From NCBI GenBank assembly GCA_007449985.2, contig VIIQ02000253.1, positions 1 to 64,000 of the forward strand: 64,000 bases of DNA. Direction: 5' to 3'. A program made the position numbers and the translations under genes. Shown here in pieces: positions 23,631 to 35,600 of the stretch. How positions within the stretch are numbered: position 1 is the stretch's first letter; each line of letters begins with the position of its first letter. The DNA is from Desmodesmus armatus. Lineage: Eukaryota; Chlorophyta; Chlorophyceae; Sphaeropleales; Scenedesmaceae. The notes under the pieces were generated by a model. It had not been told where the DNA came from and ran no database searches. It saw only the letters and a program-made list of their open reading frames with translations.

Positions 23631-26600
23631 TGTGCACAGCCAGCTGACTCAGCTCTGCCCTAGCAGCATCCAAGTGCAGCGGCTGCCCCAACTGCACAGG
23701 GTCTTGCCCCAGTGCAGCCATGAATAACAGCTGGCTGATGTAGCGGCCTGACAGCAGGGATTGAGGGGCTGGCAGAAGCTCTTCACGCAGCGTCTCAGCA
23801 AACTGTGCTTCCGTCAGCTGCAGCAGCAGCTGCCACAGGGTGGCAAGGTACCCTGGCTTCTGCTGCTGCTGCTGCTGCTGCTGCAGGAAGGCAGCTGGTG
23901 TGGAAGGATTGGAGTGAGGGGCTTCAGGACCTGCCTGCTGTTCCGTCACAGCTGCAGCGAGAGTCTTTAGGAGATAAGGACCTCTTGGCGTGCTGCTGCT
24001 GGTGCTGCTACTACTGCTGCTCGCTGCCAACACAGGCTGCTGCATGCAGCCTTGTGCTGCTGTTGCTGCAAGAGTGGTGCTGCTGCTGCCGCTCGCCACC
24101 GCAGGCTGCTGCATGTGGCCGTGTGCTGGTGCCGCTGCTGCTGCATGGGTGCTGCTGCTGCTGGGGTCTAGGGCAGCTAGGTGCTGCACAACCAGGAGCA
24201 CCACTAGCCGGTGCAGTGCATGCTGCTGCTCCGCTGTGGCTGCACCATCAGCAACAGTCCTGCATGGAAACAAGAAGCACAACCAGCAGAGAACCTGAGT
24301 AGGTGCACACCATGCCTTGGAGGGAGGTGCCCCCACACCCACACACCCACCCAAGCTTCTTAGCGCCTGCACCGTCACCAGGTACACCGTTGTAGCCCAC
24401 CCCACATTGCTCGGCCCCTTCAGTAGTCCCTTGGATGTCCTGTTGAGATGCAACTGCTACTTGCAAGTCATGTGTTTACATTAACATCCACGCACGCCCA
24501 CACGCACACCCATCTCCAACCAGCAGATAACCCACCTGGTGAGCACCTCCACCAGCAGCAAGCACAGCGTCTTCAGCGGCACCCCACTCACAACCAGCCC
24601 CAAAAGTCCACCCCACCCAACCACTAGCACCCAACCCACAGACATACGCACGCGGCCACACAGTCCCAACCCACCTGGTCAGCACCTCCACCACCAGCAA
24701 GCACAGCGTCTTCAGCGGCACCCTCCGCCCACCCAACCCCACGAAAACACCCACCCCACCCACCAATCCGCACCCAACCCACAGACACACACATGCGGCC
24801 ATCATTACCCAACACAGTCCCAACCCACCTGCTCAGCACCTCCACCACCAGCAAGCACAGCATCTTCAGCGGCAGCCTCGTCCCACCCAACCTGTGCAGG
24901 GTCACACACGACCCGGGCGTAACAGCGTCCACCCCACCCAACCCCGCAGGCGTGCACGGCGTCTGCGGCACTGCAGCCACCATTTGCATCACGCTGACCG
25001 CATTCTGCTGCCTGGCTGACGCACCAGCCTGGCCATACTGCTCTGCTGCCTGTTCACACAGCACGGCAAGCTGCAAGAGGCTGGACTGCAGCTGCGGGAG
25101 CCCAAAGCAGCAGCAGGACGCACTCAACACCCCAGGCAGCAGCTGCTGCTGCTGCTGCAGCCCCCGACACACGTCGGACAGCTCACACCAGAGATTCTGC
25201 AGGGCCGAGCACAGCAGGTGCCGTGGGACATGGGGCACCACTGGCAGGAGGTGACCCCAGCGGTCTAGCAGCACCCCTACCACAGCACTAGGCTGCACCA
25301 GGGGCTGCTTGGAAAAGCGAGACCGGCCGGACTTGAACCCCGTACCCCTTCTGAAGCTGCTGCTCCCGGGACTGCAGGGGCCTTGCACACAACTGCCCGC
25401 TGCTGCACCATCGGGCCTATTTACTGTTCCCTTGGTGGTGCCCATACTGCTCAAACTGCCGGCGGGAGTGACGCCGCTATTGCTGATAGCAGCAAAGCAG
25501 TCGCAGTTCAGCTGCAAGAGGTGCCTTGATGCCCTCCCAGCAGTCGCCAGTGGCCGGCACGGCTCTGCTGCCGCTATGCTTACTAGCTGAGCCGCAGGAG
25601 CCTGCACCCATCTCACTTTGTGTGCCCCACGCACCCACCCTGCTGATCCTGTATCCCTCGAAGCACCTGGCAACAATGCCGCACGTGTTGCTGCTGCTCC
25701 TGAACTCTCCAGCACCTGCCACAGCCATTCAGGCGCACAGCTCGCACCACCGGACCCGCCACCCCTGTGCAACAGCAGCAGAAGCGGCTTGATGCTGCCA
25801 ACACACCCTTCACCAGCCGCCAAAGGTGCTGACTGTACCTGCCGGTCCAGCCGGTATGCCGTCAGCAGTGCAGCTGCCTGAGAAGACAGCAACCCAGCTG
25901 GTATCTCCAGCACCACACTGCTTTCCCTACTGGCACCACCCTCACTATCTACTGCTGAACAACGGGAAGCCATGACCCCAGGACTGCAGCAGCGTGCGCT
26001 GGCACTCAGCTGCCGCACCCCTGGTGCCCCAGCTACCCCCCAAGTGTGGCACAGGAGGTGCCGCACAGCAGAAGCAACCCCGGATCCAGGGTGGGTGTGT
26101 AGCACAGGGGACAAGCCGGCCTGCAACATCCAATACAGTACGCACTGCAGTGCACAAGTCCTCTCGCTGTGCAGGAACACCCCACCCGGGGCGCATGTGC
26201 TGCTCAAGCTGCCGCTGCTGTAGGCGGCATGCTCAGCAGCAGCAGCTGCAGCTGGGGAGACGTCCCAATCCTCGTTCTCAGTATCATCACCCCCTGCTGA
26301 GCAGACGTGGTATGGCTGTAGCTGACCCTCTCCCTCGTCACACCCCCTGCTGTTGGCTACGCTTTCGCCACCGCGAACAACAGCGCCAGTCCCGCTGCTG
26401 CCGTCACCAGCCTCACCACTGCTGCCGTAGCAGCCGCGGCCCTGCTGCTGTGCGCTTCCTGCACTTCCCCTTCTGTACAGGCCACATGACGAGGAAACCC
26501 TGCACTCCTGTACTGTCTTCAAGTCCTCCTCCCATGGGACCCACTTCCCAGAGCTCACGCTCACCCTTGCCCCCAGAAGGCCTACGTTCCCTGGGGGCGC

Positions 26601-29600
26601 GGCCCACGCGTACCCTGCACCCGACAGCACAGCCAGCAGGGCACTGTGCAGGGGCCCTAGCTGCCGCCCTGGCTCACTGCAGGCCCCTGACAGCACCCAG
26701 CTTGCGGCAAACAGCAGCAGCCGTGCCGCTAGCTGCTCTGCCGCTGTGGCAGGAGGGTGTGGCCCGCTGGGGTTGTTCCCAGCACCTACAGCAGACGTGG
26801 CGCGGACCCCGAGGCCTGAGCTGTCGGGGCTAGGGTTCACCAGGCCAGCATTGAGCATCTGGCTGCTGCCTAGTGTTGCACGGCTCCACATGGCTCCTGC
26901 AAGAGCTACCGTATGGCTGGCAAGCTGATACGCCTGCAGCTGCTGCCTCCCGGCTTCGAGACAAGCAGCTTCCCCGGGTGCTGCTGCTGCTGCTGCTGCT
27001 GCTGCTGGCAGGACAGACTGGCCAGCACAGCAGCCAGCAGCAGCAGCTGCCACTGGTGCTCTCCCTGCTGCCGATGCTGCTTCCGACGCCGGTCGAACCG
27101 CTGCTTGCCGGCTCGGCGGCGGTGAAGTGTGTTGGTTGATAACCGCAAGCCCGGCTGCTACCAGCTCCTCCAGTAGAGATGACAAGCTGCTGCTGCTGTG
27201 AGTCGACAGCGACAGCTGAGTAGTTGACCCACGCACAAAGCATCCCACACCCGCAGGACCTGCTGGCGGGACTGCCGCGGTGCCCCCAGCACCAGCAGCA
27301 GCTGCCATGCCTAGCTTTTGTGCTGCCCCTCCTCCGCCCAACGCTGTTTCTGCTGCTGGTGTAGCTGCTGCAGGCAGCAGCACACCCGCAGAAATACCAG
27401 GGCTAGTGCCCTCACAGGACCCCACAGCGACAGGCAGAGGCCTGAAAGCGCTCCGTACGTCAGCCTGCAGCTGCTGCTTGTGATCCAGAACACCCGGCGC
27501 CGCTAGCACTACCACTGGCAGCTGCTGCAGTGGGGCAGGGTCGACTCCTTTGACACTGTCGGCCTCGATGATGCACCCCATGCAGGAAGCCAAGCCGCCC
27601 CACCCTCCTGGCTGCTGTCCGGGGCTGTGGGACACAGCTCGGCCAGCCTGCTGCTGCAGCAGCTGCAGCAGGAGCTTCTGCAGGTCCCCTGGCTTGCCAA
27701 GCATGCCAGAATCAAGCACCAGAACAGCAGGTGGGGCTGTCCCTTGCTGCTGCAGCTCTGGGACTAGGCATGTCTGGGCTGCTGGTGAACCCCAACCGAT
27801 TGAGCTTGGTGCTGCACAAGGCCGCGGTGTGCTGGCAGTCTCAACCTGCTGCATGTTCCCCTGTTGTACATTTTGGTAGTAGCTGCATACCAGCTGCAGC
27901 AGAGACTCCACTGGCATCCCATGCCCATTCCTTGCGCCTGCAGCTTGCGCAGCCTCAAGCAGCACATGCGGGAAGCAGTGCACCCAACTGACACCGCCTG
28001 GCTGTCCACTATGTGACCCCTCCTGCTGCTGCTGACGGCTGGGGCCTTCACTGCTAAGGCTGTCAGTGCTGTGCTGTCCCTCAGTACAGTGACCCCACTG
28101 CTGCTGCAGGTGCTGATACACAGCTGCCAGCAGCTTCCAAACCAGGCTTTTGCCAACGCCTGACGGCCCCAGCAGCAGACAGGTGCCGTGCAGCTGCAGC
28201 GCACGGTGCACTGCCTCCGCTGCCTCAGCAGCAGCGTGCTGCTTGAGACACACCGGCTGCCGCAGCTTGAAGCCGCACACTGCTCTACTAACCCCGCCAG
28301 TGCTGCCCTGCCCATCTGCTGCAGCGTCCACAGCAGCAGCTGTGACCGAGCTGCACGTGAGCTTTGAGGTTCTTCGGCTGCTGTGTGGGCCAGTGCTGCA
28401 GCCAGCTGAGGCGAGGCCCTTCTGCTGCTGCTGCTGCTGTGCCTGTTGACACCACTCCTCACAGAGGGCCCTAGCTACTGCCGCCACACGCTCGGGTGCG
28501 ACATTCAGCAACCGCATCCCTTGCAGCTGTTGCTGTCCAGTTCCCGAGGGCTCCCATAGCTGCGCTCCCGGCCCAGAAGCCGCAGCCTGCTGCTGCCCAG
28601 CTTGTGTAGTGCTGCTCTGTCCTCGTTTGCATTGATGCTGGGGTTCGTGGGCACTTGTTGTGTCCACGGCAGTGCAGCCATGTACTGACTGTGTCAGGAA
28701 TGTAGAGCTGATGCACCCCGTCCTCTGTGCCGCCTGCATAGCTCGCTGACAGGCCTCTAAGACCTGATCCCCCTGGTCCCCTTGTGCCCGCACCCAAGGC
28801 AGCAGCAGGTCATGCACAACAGGCTGCAAACAGACCCAGGCAGAGCAGCCAGGCTGCAAGCCAGTGCTGCTGCCGCTACTGCCCTGCTGCAGCAGCAGCC
28901 CTGACAGGTGCCGCAGCACGCACCTCACGCTGCTGGTGTGCACTGCCGCTGATCGCTGCTGCAGCCCTGAGCTATGCAGCATACTGGGCTGGTCCTCAGC
29001 TGGATCCGTTGCAGCACCAGCCGCCACAGCAGCAGCAGCAGCAGCTGCTGCTGCAGCATCGGTGGCTAAGTTTGCAGCCAGCTGCAGGAGATCAGCCAGA
29101 ACTGCAGCACAAGGCTTCACATCTGTGAGCCCCAAGTGCCTGAACCCCAGCTCTAGGAGTGTGCTGACCTTGGGAGGCTGCACTGCAACGCAGCGGCCGG
29201 CCAGCTGCAGCGCCCCCAAGACAGCCCGCCGCTGTGCTGCTGCGGCACTCCTCCCTCCTACAGCCATTGCCGCTTCGTGAACAGCCGTGTCCCCCTGAGG
29301 TGGGACCTCACACAGCACACACAGCGGCCATGGGATGCTGCTGCTGCCGCTGCTACAACCACACCCACAGCAGCCGCCATTGCTGCCATCACTGCCGCCG
29401 CTGCCGCCATTGCAGCAGCAGCGGCCTGCACTGCCGGCCTCTGGCCCAACCTGGGCCCTCAAAAGCATGAGAGCCTGGTTGGCAGCGCTCATGACGCTGG
29501 CAGGCAGGTGCTGAATGCCGCTCATGCTGCACAGCATAGTGCAGGTTGAGCCTGGCACGTCAACATCACGGCTGTCATCTGACGCCGCTGCTTTACTGCG

Positions 29601-32600
29601 GCTGTTGCGTGGGCTGGCTGCGCATGGGGTGGCCTTCGTAGCACCCGCGGATGCCTGCATCACCTGCAGCCAGGTCTGAAGCTGCCGAGCAGTGGTTCCG
29701 CTCCTGCAGGTCAGGTGGAAGGCCTGAACTCCCATTATCCCCGCAAGCACGTCTGTGACATCTTCGCAGCTGGGTAAAACCTGCGCCGCTTCCGCAGCCC
29801 CCCTGCTCCCGCTGCCGCCGGTGCTGCACTTGGCGCTGCTGCCGCCGTCTGCGTTCACCAGCTTGGCTGAGCTGGATCCAGCTCTGTGGCCATCCACACT
29901 CCTGCTGTCCTTCCATGAGGTAAGGTCGAGCCCCAGGACTGGAGACACCTGTAATGCTGCAGCTGCTGCTAGCAGCGAGGATCCAGATGTCAGGGCAGAT
30001 GCCAGGGGCTGTGCTGGGCAGCCGGCTGCTGCTGGGCAGTACTGCCAGCCATGCGGTACCTGGCACGGACCCCAGCACACCTGCACAGTGGCACAAGCAG
30101 CAGCAGCAGCAGCAGCAGCAGCGCAGTGTATGCAGGACGGCATAAAACAGACATGCTGGCATGATTTGCGCTGCGGCTGTCAGGGTTGAGGCAGGTGTTG
30201 GAGATCAGTGCAAAAGTGTGGCAACAGTCGGCATGCAAGTGCTTCTTGCTTTATCTCAACGTGTGGAGATACATGCATGAGCCTGTGCTTGGGTGTCTAC
30301 AGTGCTGTTCACGCATCAAGTAGTGAAGGAACAGAGTGGAGGAACAGAGTGTAAAGCCATGTGCCAACAAGACTTGAGTGGGTGCATTCATGCCAAAATG
30401 AACACTTGCCTGCAACTCCAGCTGCTCAGGATCCCAGTAGTGACGCAGCTGCTGCTCCCACGTGCATGACAAAGCACCGTCTGCTGCCGCAGCCACCAGA
30501 GCAGCAGCCACATCTCGGTGACTCGCTGCTGCTGATGCGAGAGTCTGAAGGCCTAAGACTTGCTGCTGTGACAGCTGCCGAGGTTTGCGGTCGCTGCTAA
30601 CCGCCACTCTGTTGCTGCTGCTGTCACCACTGGGTGACAGTTGCCCCTTGGGCAGTTGGCTGTTGCCGCTGTCCACTCGACTTTCGGTAGTTGCCGCAGT
30701 CGCCTGAGGCTTGGTGCGAGGGGAGGCATGCAGCACTGCGTCAAATGTGTCTGGCGTGTCCGGCCTTCCTCCTGCTGGACGTCCAGCTGCAGCGGCAGAA
30801 GCCCGCACAGGAGCCGCACACCCTCCCTGCAGCAGACCCCGGCCCGCAGCTGATGCAGGAGCGCAAGTGGTGCTGCTGCCTGTATGCTGCTGCCTGCGCA
30901 GAGCGGTCGACACGGTCTCAAGCCGCAGGGTCGCAGCATCGCACAGGGAGCGAAGGTCGCGGCTGTTGCCTGCTGCCAGCTGCTGCAGGGCTGCTGTGGC
31001 TGCTTTTGTCCACATGACAGCATCAGCGAGCGCAAGGACCTGGCTTGGTGCCGCAGCCCACTCCTCGACCTGCACGGCAGTGTGGGCAGCAGTGCAAGGC
31101 AGTGACGGAACACATGTGGTATCCAGTTCTGACCAGACGGCAAGGAAGTGGCAGGACACATGTGGTTCCAGTTCTGACCAGCATGTACTATCTCTGCATG
31201 AGTCACGCTGCAGGTCAGGGCAATCCCACTGACTGTAGTCAATCAAGAGCAGAGCAACCACACATCTAGCTTGAGAGAAGCGTGAAATCGTGTGCATCAA
31301 AAAAAATCGTGTGCATGTCAACACACGTGCATTGCTGGCTGGTGCTGAGTTTGAAAGCTATACAGCAAAAGCAATGTGTTTCCAGGCTTCAGCCAGCACA
31401 CTCAACCAGATGCAAACCAAGTGGACGTGGAGTGAGCAGCACCAGAGTCGGTATAGCCTTGTCTTGAAACCCGCCAGGACAGCCTAATGTCCCAGGCACA
31501 AGCACGGCCCAACGTGACAGCACCCAAGCCCTTGCAAGCGCTAGGTAACCCCGACCCTGTCTATCGTACACTCACCGGCATGCCGCTTGCACTTTTCAGG
31601 GCCGTGGCAAGCTCCCTCTTCAGCGCCTGGGAGGCACGAGCATGAACTGCCTCCAGGAAAGCTGCAGGGCAGCCATCAATGGTCCACAAGATGCCGCTAC
31701 TGCCTTCGTTGCCAGGTTCGACACCGACAGCTGGCCCAACCTTCGGCACACCAGCCGGCCATAGGCTAGGTGGTAGCGCGCCCTGCTGACGTACAGTACT
31801 AGACGCGGCGCAGCCCTCTGTGCCTTCCAGACTGAGCCGCTGCAGTACCTCGCCCACAAGCGGCGTGGTGAGGCAGGCCGTGCTGCCGCTGCTGCTGCAG
31901 CCAGCAGCGCCGCTGCCAGCGCAGTGCTCAGCACTGACGAGAGCAACAATGTGCATCTGACCCACGCCAGACGCTAGTTCAGCAGTACTCAGGGGCTCCC
32001 AAGCACACCCAGACAGCAGCTGCATTTGTGCAACTGCAGTCGAGGTCGGGGCCGAGCTACCGGCGTAGCTGGGCTTCCACGTGTTGCTACTGCTGTTGGA
32101 GTCTACCTGCAGCTGGTTCCCGCCCTGTGCTGTTGCTGGCGCAGCCACCTGCACGGCGTTGACGCCTCGAAACAGGGCGTCGAGCAGCGCCTGCGGCAGC
32201 CTGAGGAAGGCCTGTGGCCCGAAGTGCCTCTCCCCCTGCAGCTGCTCTGCATCCTGCTGCTGCTGTAAACGGTGCTGCTTCTCCGAAGCCTCCATGGCAG
32301 TGTGCACGTGCTGCCTCTGTTGCTGCAGAGCCCACGCCGCCCTGAACACTGCAGGCAGCTCTGTCAGGAGCTGCAGTAGGGCATCGTCTCGCACCAACCC
32401 CAGGCGCGGCCAGCGCTGATGCAGCACTGGTAGGACTGTGGCACTGACGGAATCCAGTGCCTGCAAACATCGCAGCAGGGTGGACATAAGAACGGGTGGG
32501 CATCTTTGCCCCCTTGAGCAATGGATAGTGCTGTGAGTGGACACACTGGGCGGTGCACACACTGCATCAAGAGGTTGAGTGCATTTCAGGTGTCCTGGGC

Positions 32601-35600
32601 GCTGCTGCTTCTCATGCTCTGCCAGCTGCAGTCTCCACAAACGCATTTTGAAATATATAAGTAAGGGCATTGTCCTTACTTATCGTATTACTTATCGTGT
32701 AATGATGATGATGATGATGATGATGAGGGCATTGTCCGCACCTGGTGCATGAGACCCAAGCTCTTAGCGGCGGCCAAAGCTAGGTCCTGCTTGCAGCCAT
32801 CCCAACGGTGCTCCTGCACAGCAACTGCCCCAGGCTCATATCCGCCGCCAGGCTCTGCCAAACAGCCGACATCACTGCCGCCTGCAGCGCTCTCGCTGGC
32901 CTGCCTAGCAGTACAAGCGCCACCTGCTGAAGACCTGACGGCTGCAGCTGTAGGGCTGCAGCGAAGCTTCAGAAGTGCAGATGCCCAGGGCTTTGCTGCT
33001 GCAGCAACTGCAGTATGGTGCCTATCTGACAGGCAACTGTTGAGGGCTGGGTGGCTGCATATGTTGTGCAAGCGCAACAGCTGCTCCTGGCACTCCTGAC
33101 AGGCCTGCAGGCAGGCAGTTCCAAGAACGATGGATGTTGGCCTACTACGCTCATGCAGGACACAATGTGATACTGAGGCATCATGCATAGCATGATGAAG
33201 CTTGACATGGCTTTTGCTGTTCAAAGAGCGGGTGTTGTTGCAGGTGACTGCTCAATCCTAAGAAAAGAAGCTACAGCTGTTTACCATAGCCCTCACCTGG
33301 GCGGCAGATAGCATCTCGTCCAGCAGGTGCTGCACCTCCTTGAGCTGTTCCAGCACACCCACATGGAATGGGTCTTGCCAAACATTGGATAGCTGCTGCC
33401 GGGTTGCCTGCAGCTGCTGCCGCACGTCCGCAAAGCCACCCATGAAGACTCCTGCTACGCGGACAGCACCCACTGTGACATGTAAGCCATCCAGCTGTGC
33501 TGCTACTGCTGAGACCTGCGGTACAATAGGACACACAACAGTAAGTGTACCCTCTGGTGCCAGATAGGCAGGCAAGCAGGCGATTCATCAGCGCTGCAAG
33601 CATGATGGAAACAACCGGCAATTGGTCTGCCATGCCGGCTTGCAGGAATGTCGTGCCCTTTGCACTAAGGTAAGGGCAGCGGCGGGAAACTGCTTTGTAA
33701 GGCAGGCAACGAAGGTCACACAGGTCTGGATTGGCACTGAATGCCAACTGCAACACAGCGACAACTGGGACCGACCCACACCTGCTCAGACAGCCGCCGC
33801 TCTTTCTCGGCAATCTCCACAACCTTGGCCAGAAGGAAGCCTGTCGAGCAGTTGCGGGACACCCACACCAACAAAGCTGCGAGGCTGTTGTGCGCGCCAG
33901 CAGACACACGCCCCACTGCTGCTGCCGCTGCTGCTGCGCCTGGACCTTGCCTCCCATCCTGCATGGCCTGACGATCCCCCTCAGGTGCTTGGCCTGACGA
34001 TCCGCCAGCATTTGCTGCGATGTTGCGCAGGAACACAGCTTCATAACCATCACGCCGCATGAGGTCGTGGTGCAGCAAGGCCTGCTGCACTTGCAGCGCG
34101 CACGCGTGTGCGTCCTTTTCACTGCCAGCCATCCCATTTGACTGGACGCCGTCCCCCGCCCCAGCACAGATGTCCTGCAGGGTGTATATGCTGCCGCCGT
34201 CTGCGATCGCTTTCAGGGCCAGAAGCATCAGCACATGCCTGCGCAGCATTGCAGGATGTAGGAGCTGGGCTGCAGCCGGCATGCGCTGCTGCCACGCAGT
34301 AACTTCCAGTAGTACCTCCTGGCAGAGCAGCGATACAGCAGCCGCATCTGCAACAGCTGCTGCGGACAGCGCTGGCAAGAATGTGTGTGCTGCGGCAGCG
34401 TCTAAGCTCTGGTTGCTGCCATGTGTGCCCGAGTTGCTGTGTGGCCCCGGCTTGGCGGTATGGAGGTCCTGGGGGTCAGAAGACAAGCAGCATGTGGTAG
34501 ACAGGCACTGATATGAGTGATGTACTACTTTTGGCGGTTGTTGGGTCCAGACTGGACAACTTCCATGCCCTTTTCAGCACCTAACTGTGACGCTGGACTG
34601 ATAGGCTTGGAGAGTTTGATGGACAGGCAGCACACAATCAACTCTGTCAAGAACACCAGCTTTGCTGGAAGCACCAGCCGTGTCAGTGCCGTGACAGCCG
34701 CCAACTGACAGCGCCCTTACTCGGGCGTTTACTACGCTGGGCACATGCGGCGAGTCCTTCAGCAGAGGGGTGGCGCTGTCGATCCAAGCACTCTGAGTGC
34801 AACTTTGAGAAGCTCTTTCACTATTGAGTCCATACCGACACCCCTCACCTTCAGCGCCTTGGCTGACAGTGTCAGTGCCTGGCCGGCTGCCTCCAAGCCC
34901 TCCAGCCGCTGCCTGCACTCTGAGCTATCAGCGTGTGTTGCATGCAGGGCGTCCAGCTGCTGGTCCCAGGCCTGTTGAGCGGTTCTGAATTCTGCCAGCA
35001 GCTTCAAGCGTTTCTGGAGTGCGGCCGACACGGCTCGATATGCCTGCAGATGCAGGAGGTAAGGCAACATGGCGGAGCGGGGGGTGAGAATTCGCCGTAA
35101 CTTCTCCCCAGCCGACACAGCTGCCGCACCTTTATGCAGTGCCTCCTGGGTGGGAAAAACGTCAGGAGCGCACTTGTCAAGACATGCCGCCAGGTTTGCA
35201 AGTCCACCTTGATGCAAGTTTGCTTGATGAGACCAGCACCATATGAAGCAGCGCAACAGACAGAGTGTAGCTAACAGTTGTAGCAAGTACAGCATCACAT
35301 TCATGTGGCCGGCGCCCCATGCTGCCAAGACGTCCATCGCCAAGCACACGACACAACAGCCTCACCGTCAGGGCTTGTGCGACTTGCTGTGTTGGAACCC
35401 TTACAGCAGTCTGCAGGTGGTCCTCATGCATGATCGTGAGCTCCAGCTGCTGCTGTTGGATGTCCTGGATCGTGGCCAGGGCAGCTGCTACATCGACTGA
35501 CGGCTTGGCAAGCTGATCAGACAGTTGCCGCTCCAAATCCTCAACCTGCCTTTGGTCCTGCACGGCCGACACCAGTCCACAAGCATGTCAGTCTGGAAGC

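Larger units (their letters stand above)
30410..34468 (-). other. Dynein linker domain region
   Basis: Exon 34468 to about 33782 has LLHPAMLRRHVLMLLALKAI and IYTLQDIC, matching the 'NPAMR.RHW..L' and 'FTLQ.LL' linker motifs. The exon near 33516-33297 ends LEQLKEVQHLLDEMLSAAQ, the position of 'W...L..LQ.ILDEWL..Q'. Exon 32453 on has TVLPVLHQRWPRLGLVRDDA, the position of 'YLE.KR..FPRF.FLS.DELL'. The exon 31074-30410 has SQVLALADAVMWTKAATAAL and TWEQQLRHYWDPEQ, the positions of 'PGQ..L....I.WT' and 'F.W..QLRYYW'. The order and spacing are those of a dynein linker; the residues have drifted. Confidence 0.78.

Noticed and set aside
16375..24302. Several plus-strand proline/alanine/serine-rich frames
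   Set aside because: They are antisense shadows of the long dynein exons; GC-rich CTG/CAG sequence keeps many frames open, and none has a domain or splice support.
29593..30162. An AAA1 P-loop hidden in another frame
   Set aside because: All three minus frames across 30160-29590 were read for GxxxxGK[ST]; none was found, so the AAA1 site is taken as lost.
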